Origin: Mycobacterium scrofulaceum | GTDB taxonomy: Bacteria; Actinomycetota; Actinomycetes; Mycobacteriales; Mycobacteriaceae | DNA: 64,000 nucleotides | Reading direction: 5' to 3' | Assembly: GCF_002086735.1 (NCBI RefSeq) | Contig: NZ_MVIJ01000009.1 | Location: 62,001 to 126,000, forward strand | Shown here: one piece after another, positions 1-7,895 of the stretch | Layout: each line of letters starts with the position of its first letter | Numbering within the stretch: position 1 is the stretch's first letter | Notes under the pieces: model-generated | Database searches by the model: none | Told to the model about the DNA's origin: nothing | Seen by the model: the letters and a program-made list of their open reading frames with translations, nothing else | Made by a program: the position numbers and the translations under genes

Positions 1-111
1 GTGCAAGTTCCATTCGACAGCCAGGACGGGCCGAAAGCCATGTCGAACAAACCCCGTCGTCATACCCCCGCACCCGGCGAAGAGATCGATCATCGTCAGG
101 GTTTTCCTCAC
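1..111 (-). CDS. DNA (cytosine-5) methyltransferase, N-terminal fragment (Dcm family), cut by the window edge
   Basis: The first 37 codons of a gene that runs off the left edge on the minus strand. The translation contains IDLFAGCGGMTTGF, the AdoMet-binding motif I of C5-cytosine methyltransferases, followed by a strand ending VLAVEWN. In this family motif I lies close to the N-terminus, so GTG 111 (VRKTLTMIDLF) or ATG 93 are the only sensible starts. It is divergent from the Vsr endonuclease gene 65 bp away, the classic Dcm-Vsr pairing, which supports the call. Its target sequence and any linked restriction enzyme cannot be seen. Either a solitary methyltransferase or half of a type II restriction-modification system is possible. 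Confidence 0.85.
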   Translation of the reverse strand, partial: MRKTLTMIDLFAGCGGMTTGFVRHGFRPVLAVEWNLH

Positions 112-176
112 GCAAGTGATGTTAGGGAGCTGGACCGACAGATGGGTTCCGGCACGCCGGTCCTACGCTTGGAGCC

Positions 177-602
177 GTGGTCGGATCATGGGCGTCGTCC
201 GCTGGAGTTCGGGCGAGCATGCAGGCCAACAAGAGCAGGGACACTAAGCCGGAAGTCGCGCTTCGCTCAGCGGTCCACGCCCTCGGGCTTCGCTACAGGG
301 TCTCGACACAGCCGATCAAGGGACTGCGGCGCACCGCCGACTTGGTCTTCCCTCGGGCACGGGTTGCGGTCTTCCTCGACGGTTGCTTCTGGCACGGTTG
401 CCCTGAACACCACACAGTCGCGGTCACTAACGCGAAGTACTGGTCGGATAAGGTTGTGGAGAACAAGTCGCGTGATCGGGACACAGACCAGCGGCTCAAC
501 GAAGCTGGCTGGGTGAGCCTCCGGATCTGGGAACACGAGGACCCTTACGAGGCGGCCTTGCGTGTTCGTGACGTCGTGACACGTCGCCTCAGAGTCCGCT
601 AA
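177..602 (+). CDS. vsr: Very-short-patch mismatch endonuclease Vsr
   Basis: A 141-aa protein that matches Vsr in length and motifs. Vsr nicks DNA 5' of the T in T:G mismatches produced by deamination of 5-methylcytosine, starting repair back to C:G. Visible are SMQANKSRDTKPE near residues 14-26, FLDGCFWHGCPEH (catalytic Asp68 and the His/Cys metal and zinc ligands of the family) and a C-terminal GW-x4-IWEHE segment. An in-frame stop lies at 123-125 and GTG 177 is the only start codon after it. It is divergent from the Dcm-type gene at the window edge, its expected partner. Mycobacteria lack MutS/MutL, so Vsr would have to act without the enterobacterial mismatch-repair proteins; this is established knowledge of the genus. 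Confidence 0.93.
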   Translation: MVGSWASSAGVRASMQANKSRDTKPEVALRSAVHALGLRYRVSTQPIKGLRRTADLVFPRARVAVFLDGCFWHGCPEHHTVAVTNAKYWSDKVVENKSRDRDTDQRLNEAGWVSLRIWEHEDPYEAALRVRDVVTRRLRVR

Positions 603-639
603 GCCACGTAGCCCCGACACCGACATGGCGCTACGACCG

Positions 640-933
640 CTAACGCTCGAAGTTCCCATAGCCCTCGAGCGCGTAGACAGGCACACCCCCGAAAATGCCC
701 ACGGCGGGGAATACGAATCGCTCGGTGTAGGAATCGTGGATTAGCGCCCCGTCGCCCTCGATCACCGTGTCAGGTCCCATCATCCAGTTCTCGACATAGC
801 GGCGGAACGCCTCAGCCGTGACAACGGGGACGCTGTCGAGAAAGCCCACAGCGAGAAGCCAAGCGTCAGGGTCTCCCGCGATGTCTGAGCGGACGCTATC
901 GCCGGTCCATTCGATGCCTTTGATGCCAGTCAT
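640..933 (-). CDS. Hypothetical acidic protein, 97 aa
   Basis: I do not recognise this protein. It begins MTGIKGIEWTGDSVR and ends ALEGYGNFER. It is acidic, rich in Val, Gly and aromatic residues, and has no membrane segment or cysteine. A GGAG ribosome-binding motif lies about 5-6 nt before ATG 933. It is the last gene of a minus-strand run that includes the serine recombinase (1141-1722) and a 48-codon gene (998-1144), and may be co-transcribed with them. It ends 38 bp from the stop of convergent vsr. An element cargo or accessory protein is the most that can be said. Confidence 0.65.
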   Translation of the reverse strand: MTGIKGIEWTGDSVRSDIAGDPDAWLLAVGFLDSVPVVTAEAFRRYVENWMMGPDTVIEGDGALIHDSYTERFVFPAVGIFGGVPVYALEGYGNFER

Positions 934-997
934 GATCGCTCCGATTGGGTTTGGTGGCTAGGGGTCATTACAGGGCCTCGACATCGCCGAAGCCAAC

Positions 998-1144
998 TCA
1001 CTGCTGGGCATCCCAAGCCAGTACGGCCATTGCGGCGCTGGCGAGGTCCTTGCCCGCGTGCAGCATGTCGTCGGCAGTTGGGCCTCGCCCGTCCCTCCGG
1101 GCCAAGGCAGAGGACAACTGTGCCACCAAGTGGGCGGGGATCAT
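998..1144 (-). CDS. Small protein (48 aa) overlapping the serine recombinase stop
   Basis: A 48-codon gene whose ATG (1144-1142) overlaps the TGA of the serine recombinase as ATGA, an arrangement typical of translationally coupled genes. The product starts MIPAHLVAQLSSALARRDGRG and ends VLAWDAQQ. It looks like a short helical, mildly acidic protein with no recognised domain. Typical accessory-gene amino-acid content and the exact stop-start overlap are the reasons to call it real. It could be a regulator or partner of the recombinase, but that is speculation from position alone. Confidence 0.6.
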   Translation of the reverse strand: MIPAHLVAQLSSALARRDGRGPTADDMLHAGKDLASAAMAVLAWDAQQ

Positions 1145-1722
1145 TTGTCGGCCACCTTCCGGTCGAGCCGCGCACGGGTGTTGTAGATCGTGGCCCTGCT
1201 GACGCCGTACTCGCGGGCCAGCGCCGAGGCCGACTCACCTTTGGTCAACCGCTGAGCAACCGCGTCGGCCTGGTCGTCGCTCAGCGATGGGACACGGCCC
1301 TTGTAGATGCCCTTGGTCTTGGCGATGGCAATGCCCTCCTTCTGGCGCTCTAAGAGCAGGGCGCGTTCGAACTCGGCCACGGCGCCCATGACCGACAGCA
1401 TCAGCGTCGCGCACGGGTCGCTGGTATCGCCAAACGTCAGGCCCTCCTTGGCGAACCGAACCCGGACGCCCTTGGCCGTGAGTGCGTCGACGGTCTGACG
1501 GAGATCGACCAGCGACCGGGCTAGTCTGTCCATGCTGTGAACCACTAGTTCGTCGCCCTGGCGCACATACGTCAGGCACTCGGTTAGCGCGGGCCGATTG
1601 GTGTCCTTCCCGCTGGCGTGGTCGGTGAAAACTTTGTCCAGGTGAAGCCCGTCTAACTGGCGGTCGGTGTTTTGATCGACCGTGCTGACCCGCACGTAGC
1701 CAATGGTCTGGCCCGCACTCAT
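1141..1722 (-). CDS. Serine site-specific recombinase (resolvase/invertase family)
   Basis: A 193-aa small serine recombinase. The N-terminal catalytic domain begins MSAGQTIGYVRVSTVDQNTD, with the nucleophile Ser13 in the RVST motif. The conserved arginines lie in MDRLARSLVDLR. The C-terminal helix-turn-helix (ALAREYGVSRATIYNTRARL) binds the crossover site. Length and domain order fit Tn3-type resolvases and DNA invertases. ATG 1722 is chosen because a strong GAGGAGG ribosome-binding site ends 3 nt upstream; a longer reading frame to 1788 exists but has no such site. It lies inside an element that also encodes a tyrosine integrase, so its likely job is resolution of multimers or inversion rather than integration. 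Confidence 0.92.
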   Translation of the reverse strand: MSAGQTIGYVRVSTVDQNTDRQLDGLHLDKVFTDHASGKDTNRPALTECLTYVRQGDELVVHSMDRLARSLVDLRQTVDALTAKGVRVRFAKEGLTFGDTSDPCATLMLSVMGAVAEFERALLLERQKEGIAIAKTKGIYKGRVPSLSDDQADAVAQRLTKGESASALAREYGVSRATIYNTRARLDRKVADK

Positions 1723-1742
1723 GCGCCCTCCTCGTGTGTCTA

Positions 1743-1762
1743 TTTGGGATCTTAGATCCAAA
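1743..1762. promoter_or_regulatory. Imperfect palindrome upstream of the serine recombinase
   Basis: The sequence TTTGGGATCTTAGATCCAAA is a near-perfect inverted repeat, with one extra G in the left arm, centred about 30 bp upstream of the recombinase ATG. Small serine recombinases often bind inverted half-sites beside their own gene, so this could be part of a res-like site or an operator. No second or third subsite was found by eye, so the role is a guess. Confidence 0.3.
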
Positions 1763-1997
1763 CTAGACCAGTGTCGATCAATGCGCAACCCACCCTAGTT
1801 AGACGCCAGGTAACCCCCAGAGCTCTGTCTGGAATGGGTGTACTTCAGATGGACAGGACGGTCGCAGCACGGTGCCGGGCGCAGAACCGGGCTTCTTTTT
1901 GGCCGAGTTGACGGCCTCGTTCGGGCCGTAGGAAGTGAGCGACGATTGAGTCGGCCCAAACGAAACGGCGTAGCGTTGTTGGCTTGGAGGTGCCGCC

Positions 1998-2261
1998 ATG
2001 AGCGACGACGCCGCACGGCGGTCCAGAGTTTCTGGACTGGCCCGCTGGTCTGCCGATGAGGCGGCCAAGCGTCTGGCAGTGGTGCGTGAACGTCTGCATG
2101 CGTCGCGTCTAGCCGCTGGCGATGCCCATGGCCGTGCAGCGGAGCTGCACGACAGAGCTGCCGAAGGCGGTTTCGGTAACATCGATGCCCATCGGCGGTC
2201 GGCGGAGCGACATCGATTGGCCCGCGATGCCGACTACCTGGCCGCTGAGCAGGATCACTAA
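1998..2261 (+). CDS. Hypothetical small charged protein, 87 aa
   Basis: An 87-aa protein rich in Ala, Arg, Glu and His, with no cysteine or membrane segment. The pattern (AELHDRAAE, AHRRSAERHR) suggests one long amphipathic helix or a helical hairpin. A clear GGAGG ribosome-binding site lies 7 nt before ATG 1998. It is the only plus-strand gene between vsr and the integrase, divergent from the serine recombinase across a 275-bp intergenic stretch. I recall short mycobacterial hypothetical proteins with the same AELHDRAA-type pattern, but I cannot assign a function. Confidence 0.65.
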   Translation: MSDDAARRSRVSGLARWSADEAAKRLAVVRERLHASRLAAGDAHGRAAELHDRAAEGGFGNIDAHRRSAERHRLARDADYLAAEQDH

Positions 2262-2305
2262 GTCCTGAGATCACTGCGCCGTGCCTGGCTGCCATATTCC
2301 CACCC

Positions 2306-2542
2306 TCACGCCAAGCCAAGTTCCTTCAACAAAGCCCACTCGGCTTCGAACGGCTTCTTCCGCTTTCGTTGAACCGGCTTCTCGCCGGTTGGCTTATTAG
2401 GACCGACCACCGGCTCTTGCATCCGCACGTAACCCCTTATCGGCGCGTCCATGGGCTGGCCCGAGCGCAAACGCCGGTAGTGCGTCGAGCACCAGCCGGA
2501 CGTGTATGCCCGACGGCCGCAGTCGTCATGCTTGCAGCGCAT
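2306..2542 (-). CDS. Small zinc-motif protein, 78 aa, phage-type
   Basis: The protein begins MRCKHDDCGRRAYTSGWCSTHYRRL. The C-x4-C-x9-C-x2-H spacing is a short zinc-binding motif common at the start of actinophage HNH-type and other small phage proteins. The basic C-terminal half (KRKKPFEAEWALLKELGLA) lacks HNH catalytic residues, so this is not a complete endonuclease. ATG 2542 is chosen for the GGAGG site 4 nt upstream. A 32-codon reading frame on the same strand (2624-2526, MNLLDVSDSS start, purine-rich leader upstream) overlaps its start and could be a leader peptide. It is downstream of the DUF3631-type ATPase on the same strand. Confidence 0.65.
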   Translation of the reverse strand: MRCKHDDCGRRAYTSGWCSTHYRRLRSGQPMDAPIRGYVRMQEPVVGPNKPTGEKPVQRKRKKPFEAEWALLKELGLA

Positions 2543-2714
2543 TGCGCCTCCGTTCTGGTTGGGTTCGTTCGCCTGGGGGGGACCCCCGCAAGCCGGAGGA
2601 ATCGGATACGTCAAGCAAGTTCATCCCCCTCTCTCCGGGTCAAAATAGTTTCACTGATGCAAAAGGCGAATTGCGTTGTGCAGTCGGTGGACATCCGGCC
2701 TGCGTGCAAGCCGG

Positions 2715-3860
2715 TCACCGCGTTTCCTCCAGGCCATCGCCGACCTCGCGGACCTCGCGCATTGTGGATGGGTGTACATACCGCTCCCAAGCGTCCCGTA
2801 GGTCATCAGCGGTGTAGCCCTTCGCTGATCGGTCACACACCCACACATCCTTCGAGTGAATGCCATACGGCTTCAGGAGCCGGGACAGGTCGCGGTCCGT
2901 TATGGCAGAACCCTGGCCGTGGAAGTGATTCCAGCGCGACTCCGGTAAGGCGCACAGCCCAGCAAGGATGTCTTGTGTAGACATCTTGGTCGTGTCGCCG
3001 AATACGGTTTGAACATCACGCAGCAGCACAACGCCATGGCTGCACTTGTCCTCATTGGAAGACGAGAGCGCGACCGCAGCCATTCGGGCGGTTGTGGGCC
3101 AGTGACTCCCAGCCGCGTCGGCCACCATCACCAACGCCTCCCAAACGTCGGCGGTGCGATCTTGAACGGGCATCTTCTCGGGCCAACCAAACACGGCATT
3201 TTCCATCCAAGAGCTGAGGCGCTCACCAAGTTCCTTGGCTTCGCTGCGATGTACACGCCCCCGCCAGGATTCCACGCGTTCAGTGTGTTTGCGCTTCTTC
3301 ATGGCGATCACGACGGCACGGTCGGCGATGGTGTCAGGAAGTCCGCCAAGCCCGGCGAGTGCAACCGCGCAGTAGGCGGAGTAGTCCTGGCCTGTCAGGC
3401 CGTCGGGACCCCAAAGGCCGCGACCCGCTGTCCCGTCGCGACGGTGGCCCGCGTTCAGTACCGCTCTGAGATCTTCGTTGCCCCTAGCTTTTTGGCCATA
3501 GACGGTGTCGATCTCGTCATAAAACAACGTGGGGCGAGGGTCTTGGGAGACTTTGGCCAAGACGTATCCGGTTGTTGCCTGGGAGACGCGCACGGCACGC
3601 GGAACCAGGTGCTCGCTTACCTCAAGTGCCCGCGTCTTTCCGCTGCCCTTTTCCGGTGACATAAACGCGAGCCGGGGGGTGGATTCCCATTCGTCCATGC
3701 GCCATGTGTGCGCGAGCCACAAAGTGTGTGCGTAGCGGGCGTGCTCGTTGGGATAGGCGATGAAGCGGGCCAGGAAGTCCGCCACAGCGTCGAGGACAGT
3801 ACACCCATCCATGTGCGCGAGAACCGCGATGTCCGCGAGGCCACCTGTCGGTACGGTCAC
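2715..3860 (-). CDS. DUF3631-type P-loop ATPase, probable element replication protein
   Basis: A 381-aa P-loop protein. Walker A is SPEKGSGKT (Lys near residue 75 from the GTG start) and Walker B is LFYDEID (near residues 112-118). The C-terminal half (WMENAVFGWPEKMPVQDRTADVWEAL onward) has the look of the DUF3631 domain found in actinophage and mobile-element primase/helicase-like proteins, where it is presumed to act in replication. The start is GTG 3860, whose GTGA overlaps the stop of the excisionase-like frame. A longer in-frame start at 3905 exists but would overlap that gene by 49 bp. No separate primase is visible nearby. Confidence 0.8.
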   Translation of the reverse strand: MTVPTGGLADIAVLAHMDGCTVLDAVADFLARFIAYPNEHARYAHTLWLAHTWRMDEWESTPRLAFMSPEKGSGKTRALEVSEHLVPRAVRVSQATTGYVLAKVSQDPRPTLFYDEIDTVYGQKARGNEDLRAVLNAGHRRDGTAGRGLWGPDGLTGQDYSAYCAVALAGLGGLPDTIADRAVVIAMKKRKHTERVESWRGRVHRSEAKELGERLSSWMENAVFGWPEKMPVQDRTADVWEALVMVADAAGSHWPTTARMAAVALSSSNEDKCSHGVVLLRDVQTVFGDTTKMSTQDILAGLCALPESRWNHFHGQGSAITDRDLSRLLKPYGIHSKDVWVCDRSAKGYTADDLRDAWERYVHPSTMREVREVGDGLEETR

Positions 3861-4071
3861 CGGACACCGCCTCTGGCAGTCGCGGCTTCCTGTGCAGCCA
3901 TCCATGCGAGAACGTCTGAACCCAGTACTTCACGTAACGTCCGCACTTCCAACTCTTCGGCCCGATGCCGTTGGCGCGATACCAGCGATAGGTGGCTACG
4001 GTGTGGCCGCTCAAGTTGGCTGCGTCGCCGATGCTGAGCAGCTCGTCGTTGGGTGTCGTTGTGTTGGGCAT
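3857..4071 (-). pseudogene. xis: Excisionase-like helix-turn-helix gene with an apparent one-base frameshift
   Basis: ATG 4071, with a good GGAGAG site, opens a protein starting MPNTTTPNDELLSIGDAANL, a MerR/excisionase-type winged helix. It runs in frame to GPKSWKCGRYVKYW near 3922. The expected C-terminal part, SDVLAWMAAQEAATARGGVR, continues only in another frame and stops at 3857-3859, exactly overlapping the GTG of the ATPase. Adding one G to the G-run at 3921-3923 would join the two halves into a 72-aa protein of normal excisionase length. As written, the upstream frame instead runs on inside the ATPase gene. A real loss-of-function mutation, a sequencing error or a programmed frameshift would all explain this. 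Confidence 0.7.
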
Positions 4072-4244
4072 GATCTCTCCGTGATACGTGGTAGCTGTTG
4101 TGAGCCAACTACTCCAGCTCTTTCTCTTTGATCTCACCACGACCAGTTCCACGCTCCTCCGGAAGTTTCCGTGGATTCGTGGAGACCGGAGGTGCAAGAT
4201 CTCTCACGAGACCTATTCTGCCTCAACCCGTTTCACGCGCTGTG

Positions 4245-4280
4245 CCAGTTGTGCCACGGTTGAAGGCGTGGCACAACTGG
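4245..4280. promoter_or_regulatory. Perfect 14-bp inverted repeat upstream of the integrase
   Basis: Arms CCAGTTGTGCCACG (4245-4258) and CGTGGCACAACTGG (4267-4280) are exact reverse complements separated by 8 nt. The TGTGCCA core is repeated once more at 4241. The site lies 62 bp before the integrase ATG in the region divergent from the excisionase-like gene. No T-run follows either arm, so it is not an ordinary intrinsic terminator. An operator for a repressor or excisionase, or a recombination-protein binding site, is likelier. Confidence 0.6.
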
Positions 4281-4342
4281 GACGGTTCGACTTTCCGCGC
4301 GATCTCGCGGCACGGTCGGACGCGTACTCTACGATTCGAGCC

Positions 4343-5536
4343 ATGAAGCAGCAGCGAGGACAGCGTCAAGGTGTTGAGAACCTCTGGATCAGCAGGTCTG
4401 GCCAGCGGACGAAGCTTTACGGCAAGGGTAAGCAGTACCGGGCACGCTACGTCGACACCGGCGGCAAGGAACATACTCGACGATTCCAGTACAAAGCCGA
4501 GGCGACGGACTGGCTTAAACAGATCACGCGTGGCGGAGTTGACATTGCTCCACCTGTGGCGGGGGAATGGACTGTGGCACAGCAGTTCTCGCTGTGGATC
4601 CGCAAGGCAGACATCGCGGAGACGACCAGGGCCACAAGGCGGCATACCTGGCGTGCTCACGTCGCTGACAAGTGGGGCGACTTGCTGCTGACGAAGGTGT
4701 TGCCTCCAGACATCAAGGCATGGGTGGCTGACTTGGTCGACGCGGGAACGGGCGTGCCGACCATCGAGAATGCGCTCGGCATCCTCCGTATGGTGCTCAA
4801 AGATGCGGCGGAAGACGGGCGGCTGATCCGTAACCCGTGCGACGGGATAAACGCTCCCAAGCGGCAGCACAGGTCTAGGGCCTACCTCACTCACAAGCAA
4901 GTTGAGCAGCTCGCCTTGGCCGCCGGAGAGGATCACGGGCTGGTCGTCCGCCTCCTGGCGTACACGGGACTTCGGTGGGGTGAGCTGGCCGCGTTGTCGG
5001 TTGCTTCGGTAGACATGCTTCGTCGTCGGCTGCAGATCTCCCAGGCGGTAGCCGAGGCGGATGGCCGTCTGGAGTGGAAGTCGCCGAAGGACCACGAGCG
5101 CCGCTCGGTCCCCTTCCCTGCCTTCCTCGCGGATGAACTTGGCAAGCAGATGGTCGGTAAGAGCCGAGAGGATCTGCTGTTCTCCGCGTCGAAAGGCGGG
5201 CCGCTCCGGATCTCCCACTGGCGGCCCCGCGTGTTCAATGCGGCCCGCGACTCGCTGGACGATTTCCCGACCGTGACGCCGCACGACCTGAGGCATACAG
5301 CTGCCAGCTTGGCGGTGTCTGCGGGCGGCAACGTTTTGGCGCTGGCAAGGATGCTGGGCCACGAAGACCCGAGCCTCACACTGCGGACATACGCCGACCT
5401 GTTCGACTCAGACCTGGACGCTCTGGCCGACGTGCTCGACCAGCACCGTACTGCGGCGCTGAGACCATCAAATGCCAACGATGGCAGTGAGTCTGAGGGA
5501 CAAAACGTACCCGGTACGCTGCAGCAGAGCGCCTAG
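4343..5536 (+). CDS. int: Tyrosine site-specific integrase
   Basis: A 397-aa phage-type integrase. The N-terminus (YRARYVDTGGKEHTRRF) is an AP2-like arm-binding domain. A SAM-like core-binding domain lies around residues 70-160. The catalytic domain carries TGLRWGEL (Arg211), HDLRH (His314, Arg317), LGH (His340) and the nucleophile Tyr350 in LRTYADLF. ATG 4343 gives normal family length; the reading frame stays open upstream to 4088, but that extension has no domain-like content. It would cut and join DNA at attP and attB in the adjacent tRNA-Pro gene. The broken excisionase-like gene lies divergently upstream across the palindrome region. Confidence 0.95.
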   Translation: MKQQRGQRQGVENLWISRSGQRTKLYGKGKQYRARYVDTGGKEHTRRFQYKAEATDWLKQITRGGVDIAPPVAGEWTVAQQFSLWIRKADIAETTRATRRHTWRAHVADKWGDLLLTKVLPPDIKAWVADLVDAGTGVPTIENALGILRMVLKDAAEDGRLIRNPCDGINAPKRQHRSRAYLTHKQVEQLALAAGEDHGLVVRLLAYTGLRWGELAALSVASVDMLRRRLQISQAVAEADGRLEWKSPKDHERRSVPFPAFLADELGKQMVGKSREDLLFSASKGGPLRISHWRPRVFNAARDSLDDFPTVTPHDLRHTAASLAVSAGGNVLALARMLGHEDPSLTLRTYADLFDSDLDALADVLDQHRTAALRPSNANDGSESEGQNVPGTLQQSA

Positions 5537-5573
5537 CTGCCCTGAGTAGGCTTCTCACCAGCTACAACATGGG

Positions 5574-5647
<74 letters not shown>

Positions 5648-5708
5648 CTTGAAGCTCCGACAGCCTATCGCACCGGCCCGTCGGCTGGCCAAACCGCGGG
5701 GTGGCGGG

Positions 5709-6815
5709 TCACTGCCACAGACAGGAGCGCTCGAACTCCACCAGCTCCGCGGCGGGGCCGCTGGTGTCGAGACCCTGCGCGCGGACCCACTCGTCGTCGA
5801 AGAAGGTGTCCTGGTAGCGGTCGCCGCTGTCGGCGAGCAGCGTGACCACCGAACCGCCGCGCCCCTCGGCGACCATCTCGGCGAGCAGGCCGAAGGCGCC
5901 CCACAGGTTGGTGCCCGTCGAGGGCCCCACCCGGCGGCCGAGGACGGCGCTGACGTGGCGGGCGGCGGCGATGGAGGCGGCGTCGGGAACCGCCACCATG
6001 CGGTCGACCACGCCGGGCAGGAACGACGGCTCGACCCGCGGCCGGCCGATGCCCTCGATCCGCGACGAGGTGGGCATGACGATGTCGTAGCGGTCTTCGG
6101 CGTAGGCGGGGAAGAACGCGGAGTTCTCCGGGTCGACGACGCACAACCGGGTCGCGTGCCGCCGGTAGCGGATGTAGCGGCCGATCGTCGCGCTGGTGCC
6201 GCCGGTGCCCGCGCCGACCACGATCCACGCCGGAATCCGATGCGTCTCCTCGCCCATCTGCTCGAAGATCGACTCCGCGATGTTGTTGTTGCCCCGCCAG
6301 TCGGTGGCGCGTTCGGCGTTGGTGAACTGGTCCAGGTAATGCCCGCCGGTGTCGCGGGCGACGCGCTCGGCCTCGGCGTACACCTCGGCCGAGTTCTGCA
6401 CGAAATGGCAACGGCCGCCCTGGGCTTCGATCAGCCTCACCTTGGACGAGCTGGTGGACGCCGGCATCACCGCGACGAACGGCAGGCCCAGCAGGGCCGC
6501 GAAGTAGGCCTCCGACACCGCCGTCGAGCCCGACGAGGCCTCGACCACCGTGGTGCCCTCGTTGATCCACCCGTTGCACAGCGCATACAGGAACAACGAG
6601 CGCGCCAGCCGGTGCTTGAGGCTGCCGGTGATGTGGGTGGTCTCGTCCTTGAGATAGAGCGCCACGTCGACGTCCGCGCCCCAGGCCGACGGCAGCGGGT
6701 AGCGCAGCAGGTGCGTGTCGGCGCTGCGGCGGGCGTCGGCCTGGATCAGCCGGACCGCGTCGTCCGTCCAGCACCGCGCGCGGCTGCGGACCGCGATGCG
6801 GGTCCGCTCGGTCAA
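5709..6815 (-). CDS. PLP-dependent cysteine synthase-like enzyme (Rv3684-type)
   Basis: About 368 aa, fold-type II PLP enzyme of the cysteine synthase/cystathionine beta-synthase family. The PLP-lysine lies in [12 protein letters not shown], the substrate loop is [12 protein letters not shown], and the phosphate-binding glycine loop is [13 protein letters not shown]. It probably performs beta-replacement or beta-elimination on a serine- or cysteine-type substrate; the true substrate is not evident. TTG 6815 overlaps the stop of the upstream phosphoesterase gene as TTGA, which suggests coupling; no ATG or GTG is better placed before the conserved [11 protein letters not shown] segment. The C-terminus retains [12 protein letters not shown]. 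Its stop lies 61 bp from tRNA-Pro, so this is the first core gene after the element. Confidence 0.85.
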   Translation of the reverse strand: MTERTRIAVRSRARCWTDDAVRLIQADARRSADTHLLRYPLPSAWGADVDVALYLKDETTHITGSLKHRLARSLFLYALCNGWINEGTTVVEASSGSTAVSEAYFAALLGLPFVAVMPASTSSSKVRLIEAQGGRCHFVQNSAEVYAEAERVARDTGGHYLDQFTNAERATDWRGNNNIAESIFEQMGEETHRIPAWIVVGAGTGGTSATIGRYIRYRRHATRLCVVDPENSAFFPAYAEDRYDIVMPTSSRIEGIGRPRVEPSFLPGVVDRMVAVPDAASIAAARHVSAVLGRRVGPSTGTNLWGAFGLLAEMVAEGRGGSVVTLLADSGDRYQDTFFDDEWVRAQGLDTSGPAAELVEFERSCLWQ

Positions 6816-7828
6816 CGCACCGAAACTGTTGGCTGCGAACGGCTCAGGTCGCTGGCCGAATCGCGACCGCCCATCGGGGTGGCGATCAACGTCAGCAGCG
6901 TGGCCTCGGGCCGGCAGCAGAACCGCACCGGCGCGAACGGCGAGGTGCCGATCCCGGCGGAGACGTGCAGCTGCATGTGCGCACCCCACCGGGACGGCCC
7001 CTTGGCGCGGGAGCGGTCCAGGCCGCAGTTGGTCACCAGGGCGCCGTAGAGCGGCACGCAGACCTGCCCGCCGTGGGTGTGGCCGGCCATCACCAGCTGG
7101 TAGCCGTCGGCGGCGAAGCGGTCCAGCACACGCGGCTCCGGGGAATGGGTCAGTCCGAGGCGCAGGTTGGCGGCCGGGCTGGCCGGGCCCGCGATCGTCT
7201 CGTAGCGGTCCCGGTCGATGTGCGGGTCGTCGACCCCGGCCGCGGCGATGTGCAGGCCGGCCACCTCGAACTCGCGCCGCGTGTGGGTGAGGTCGAGCCA
7301 GCCGCGCTCGGTGAAGGCCGCCCGCAGATCCTGCCAGGGCAGCGGCTCGCCGCGGACCCGGTGCGACGGGTTGATCACGTAGTTCAGGGGGTTCTTCAGG
7401 CGCGGGCCGAAGTAGTCGTTGCTGCCGAACACGAACACCCCGGGGCGCGACAGCAGATCCCCGAGGGCCTGCACCACCGCGGGCACCGCCTTGGGGTGGG
7501 CCAGGTTGTCGCCGGTGTTGACGACCAGGTCGGGTTCCCAGTTGCTCAGCTCGCGCAGCCAGGCCTGCTTGCGCCGCTGGCCGGGCAGCATGTGCAGGTC
7601 GCTGAGATGCAGCACCCGCAGCGGCGTGGAGCCCGGCGTCAAGACCGGCATGGTGATCTCGCGCAGGACGAAGGCGTTGCGTTCGACGACGGCGGCGTAG
7701 CCGACGCCGGCGGCGGCCGAACCGAGTGCGACGGCGCCGGCGCGAATCAGCGTGGGCAGCGCCCCGCGACGGCGCGGTCCGCGCAGCGGCGAGGGGGAGA
7801 GGGGGGCCATGGAGCTTGCATCAGCCAT
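6812..7828 (-). CDS. Membrane-anchored metallophosphoesterase (Rv3683-type)
   Basis: A 338-aa calcineurin-like phosphoesterase. The N-terminal segment around residues 25-45 ([20 protein letters not shown]) is hydrophobic and probably anchors the protein. Metal-binding motifs follow in order: LSDLHM, NTGDNL, GSNDYFG (a variant of GNHD), GLTHSP and [10 protein letters not shown]. This set defines the YkuE/metallophosphoesterase group, acting on phosphoester bonds possibly in lipid or envelope substrates. It is downstream of ponA2 on the same strand (67-bp gap) and its stop overlaps the start of the PLP enzyme gene. ATG 7828 is used; ATG 7810 is also possible. Confidence 0.88.
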   Translation of the reverse strand: MADASSMAPLSPSPLRGPRRRGALPTLIRAGAVALGSAAAGVGYAAVVERNAFVLREITMPVLTPGSTPLRVLHLSDLHMLPGQRRKQAWLRELSNWEPDLVVNTGDNLAHPKAVPAVVQALGDLLSRPGVFVFGSNDYFGPRLKNPLNYVINPSHRVRGEPLPWQDLRAAFTERGWLDLTHTRREFEVAGLHIAAAGVDDPHIDRDRYETIAGPASPAANLRLGLTHSPEPRVLDRFAADGYQLVMAGHTHGGQVCVPLYGALVTNCGLDRSRAKGPSRWGAHMQLHVSAGIGTSPFAPVRFCCRPEATLLTLIATPMGGRDSASDLSRSQPTVSVR

Positions 7829-7895
7829 GCTGGCAGCCTACTGCCGGTTGCGCTTTGGCAACGTAAAGCTTGCGCCACGGCGTCCAAGGTCGCGG

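Noticed and set aside
1..516. 171-codon plus-strand reading frame at the left edge
   Set aside because: It covers the opposite strand of the methyltransferase start and another frame of vsr; both of those have clear family motifs, while this frame has low-complexity Arg/Ser-rich content.
4088..4342. N-terminal extension of the integrase
   Set aside because: The extension would pass through the perfect palindrome, has no integrase-like content, and ATG 4343 gives normal family length.
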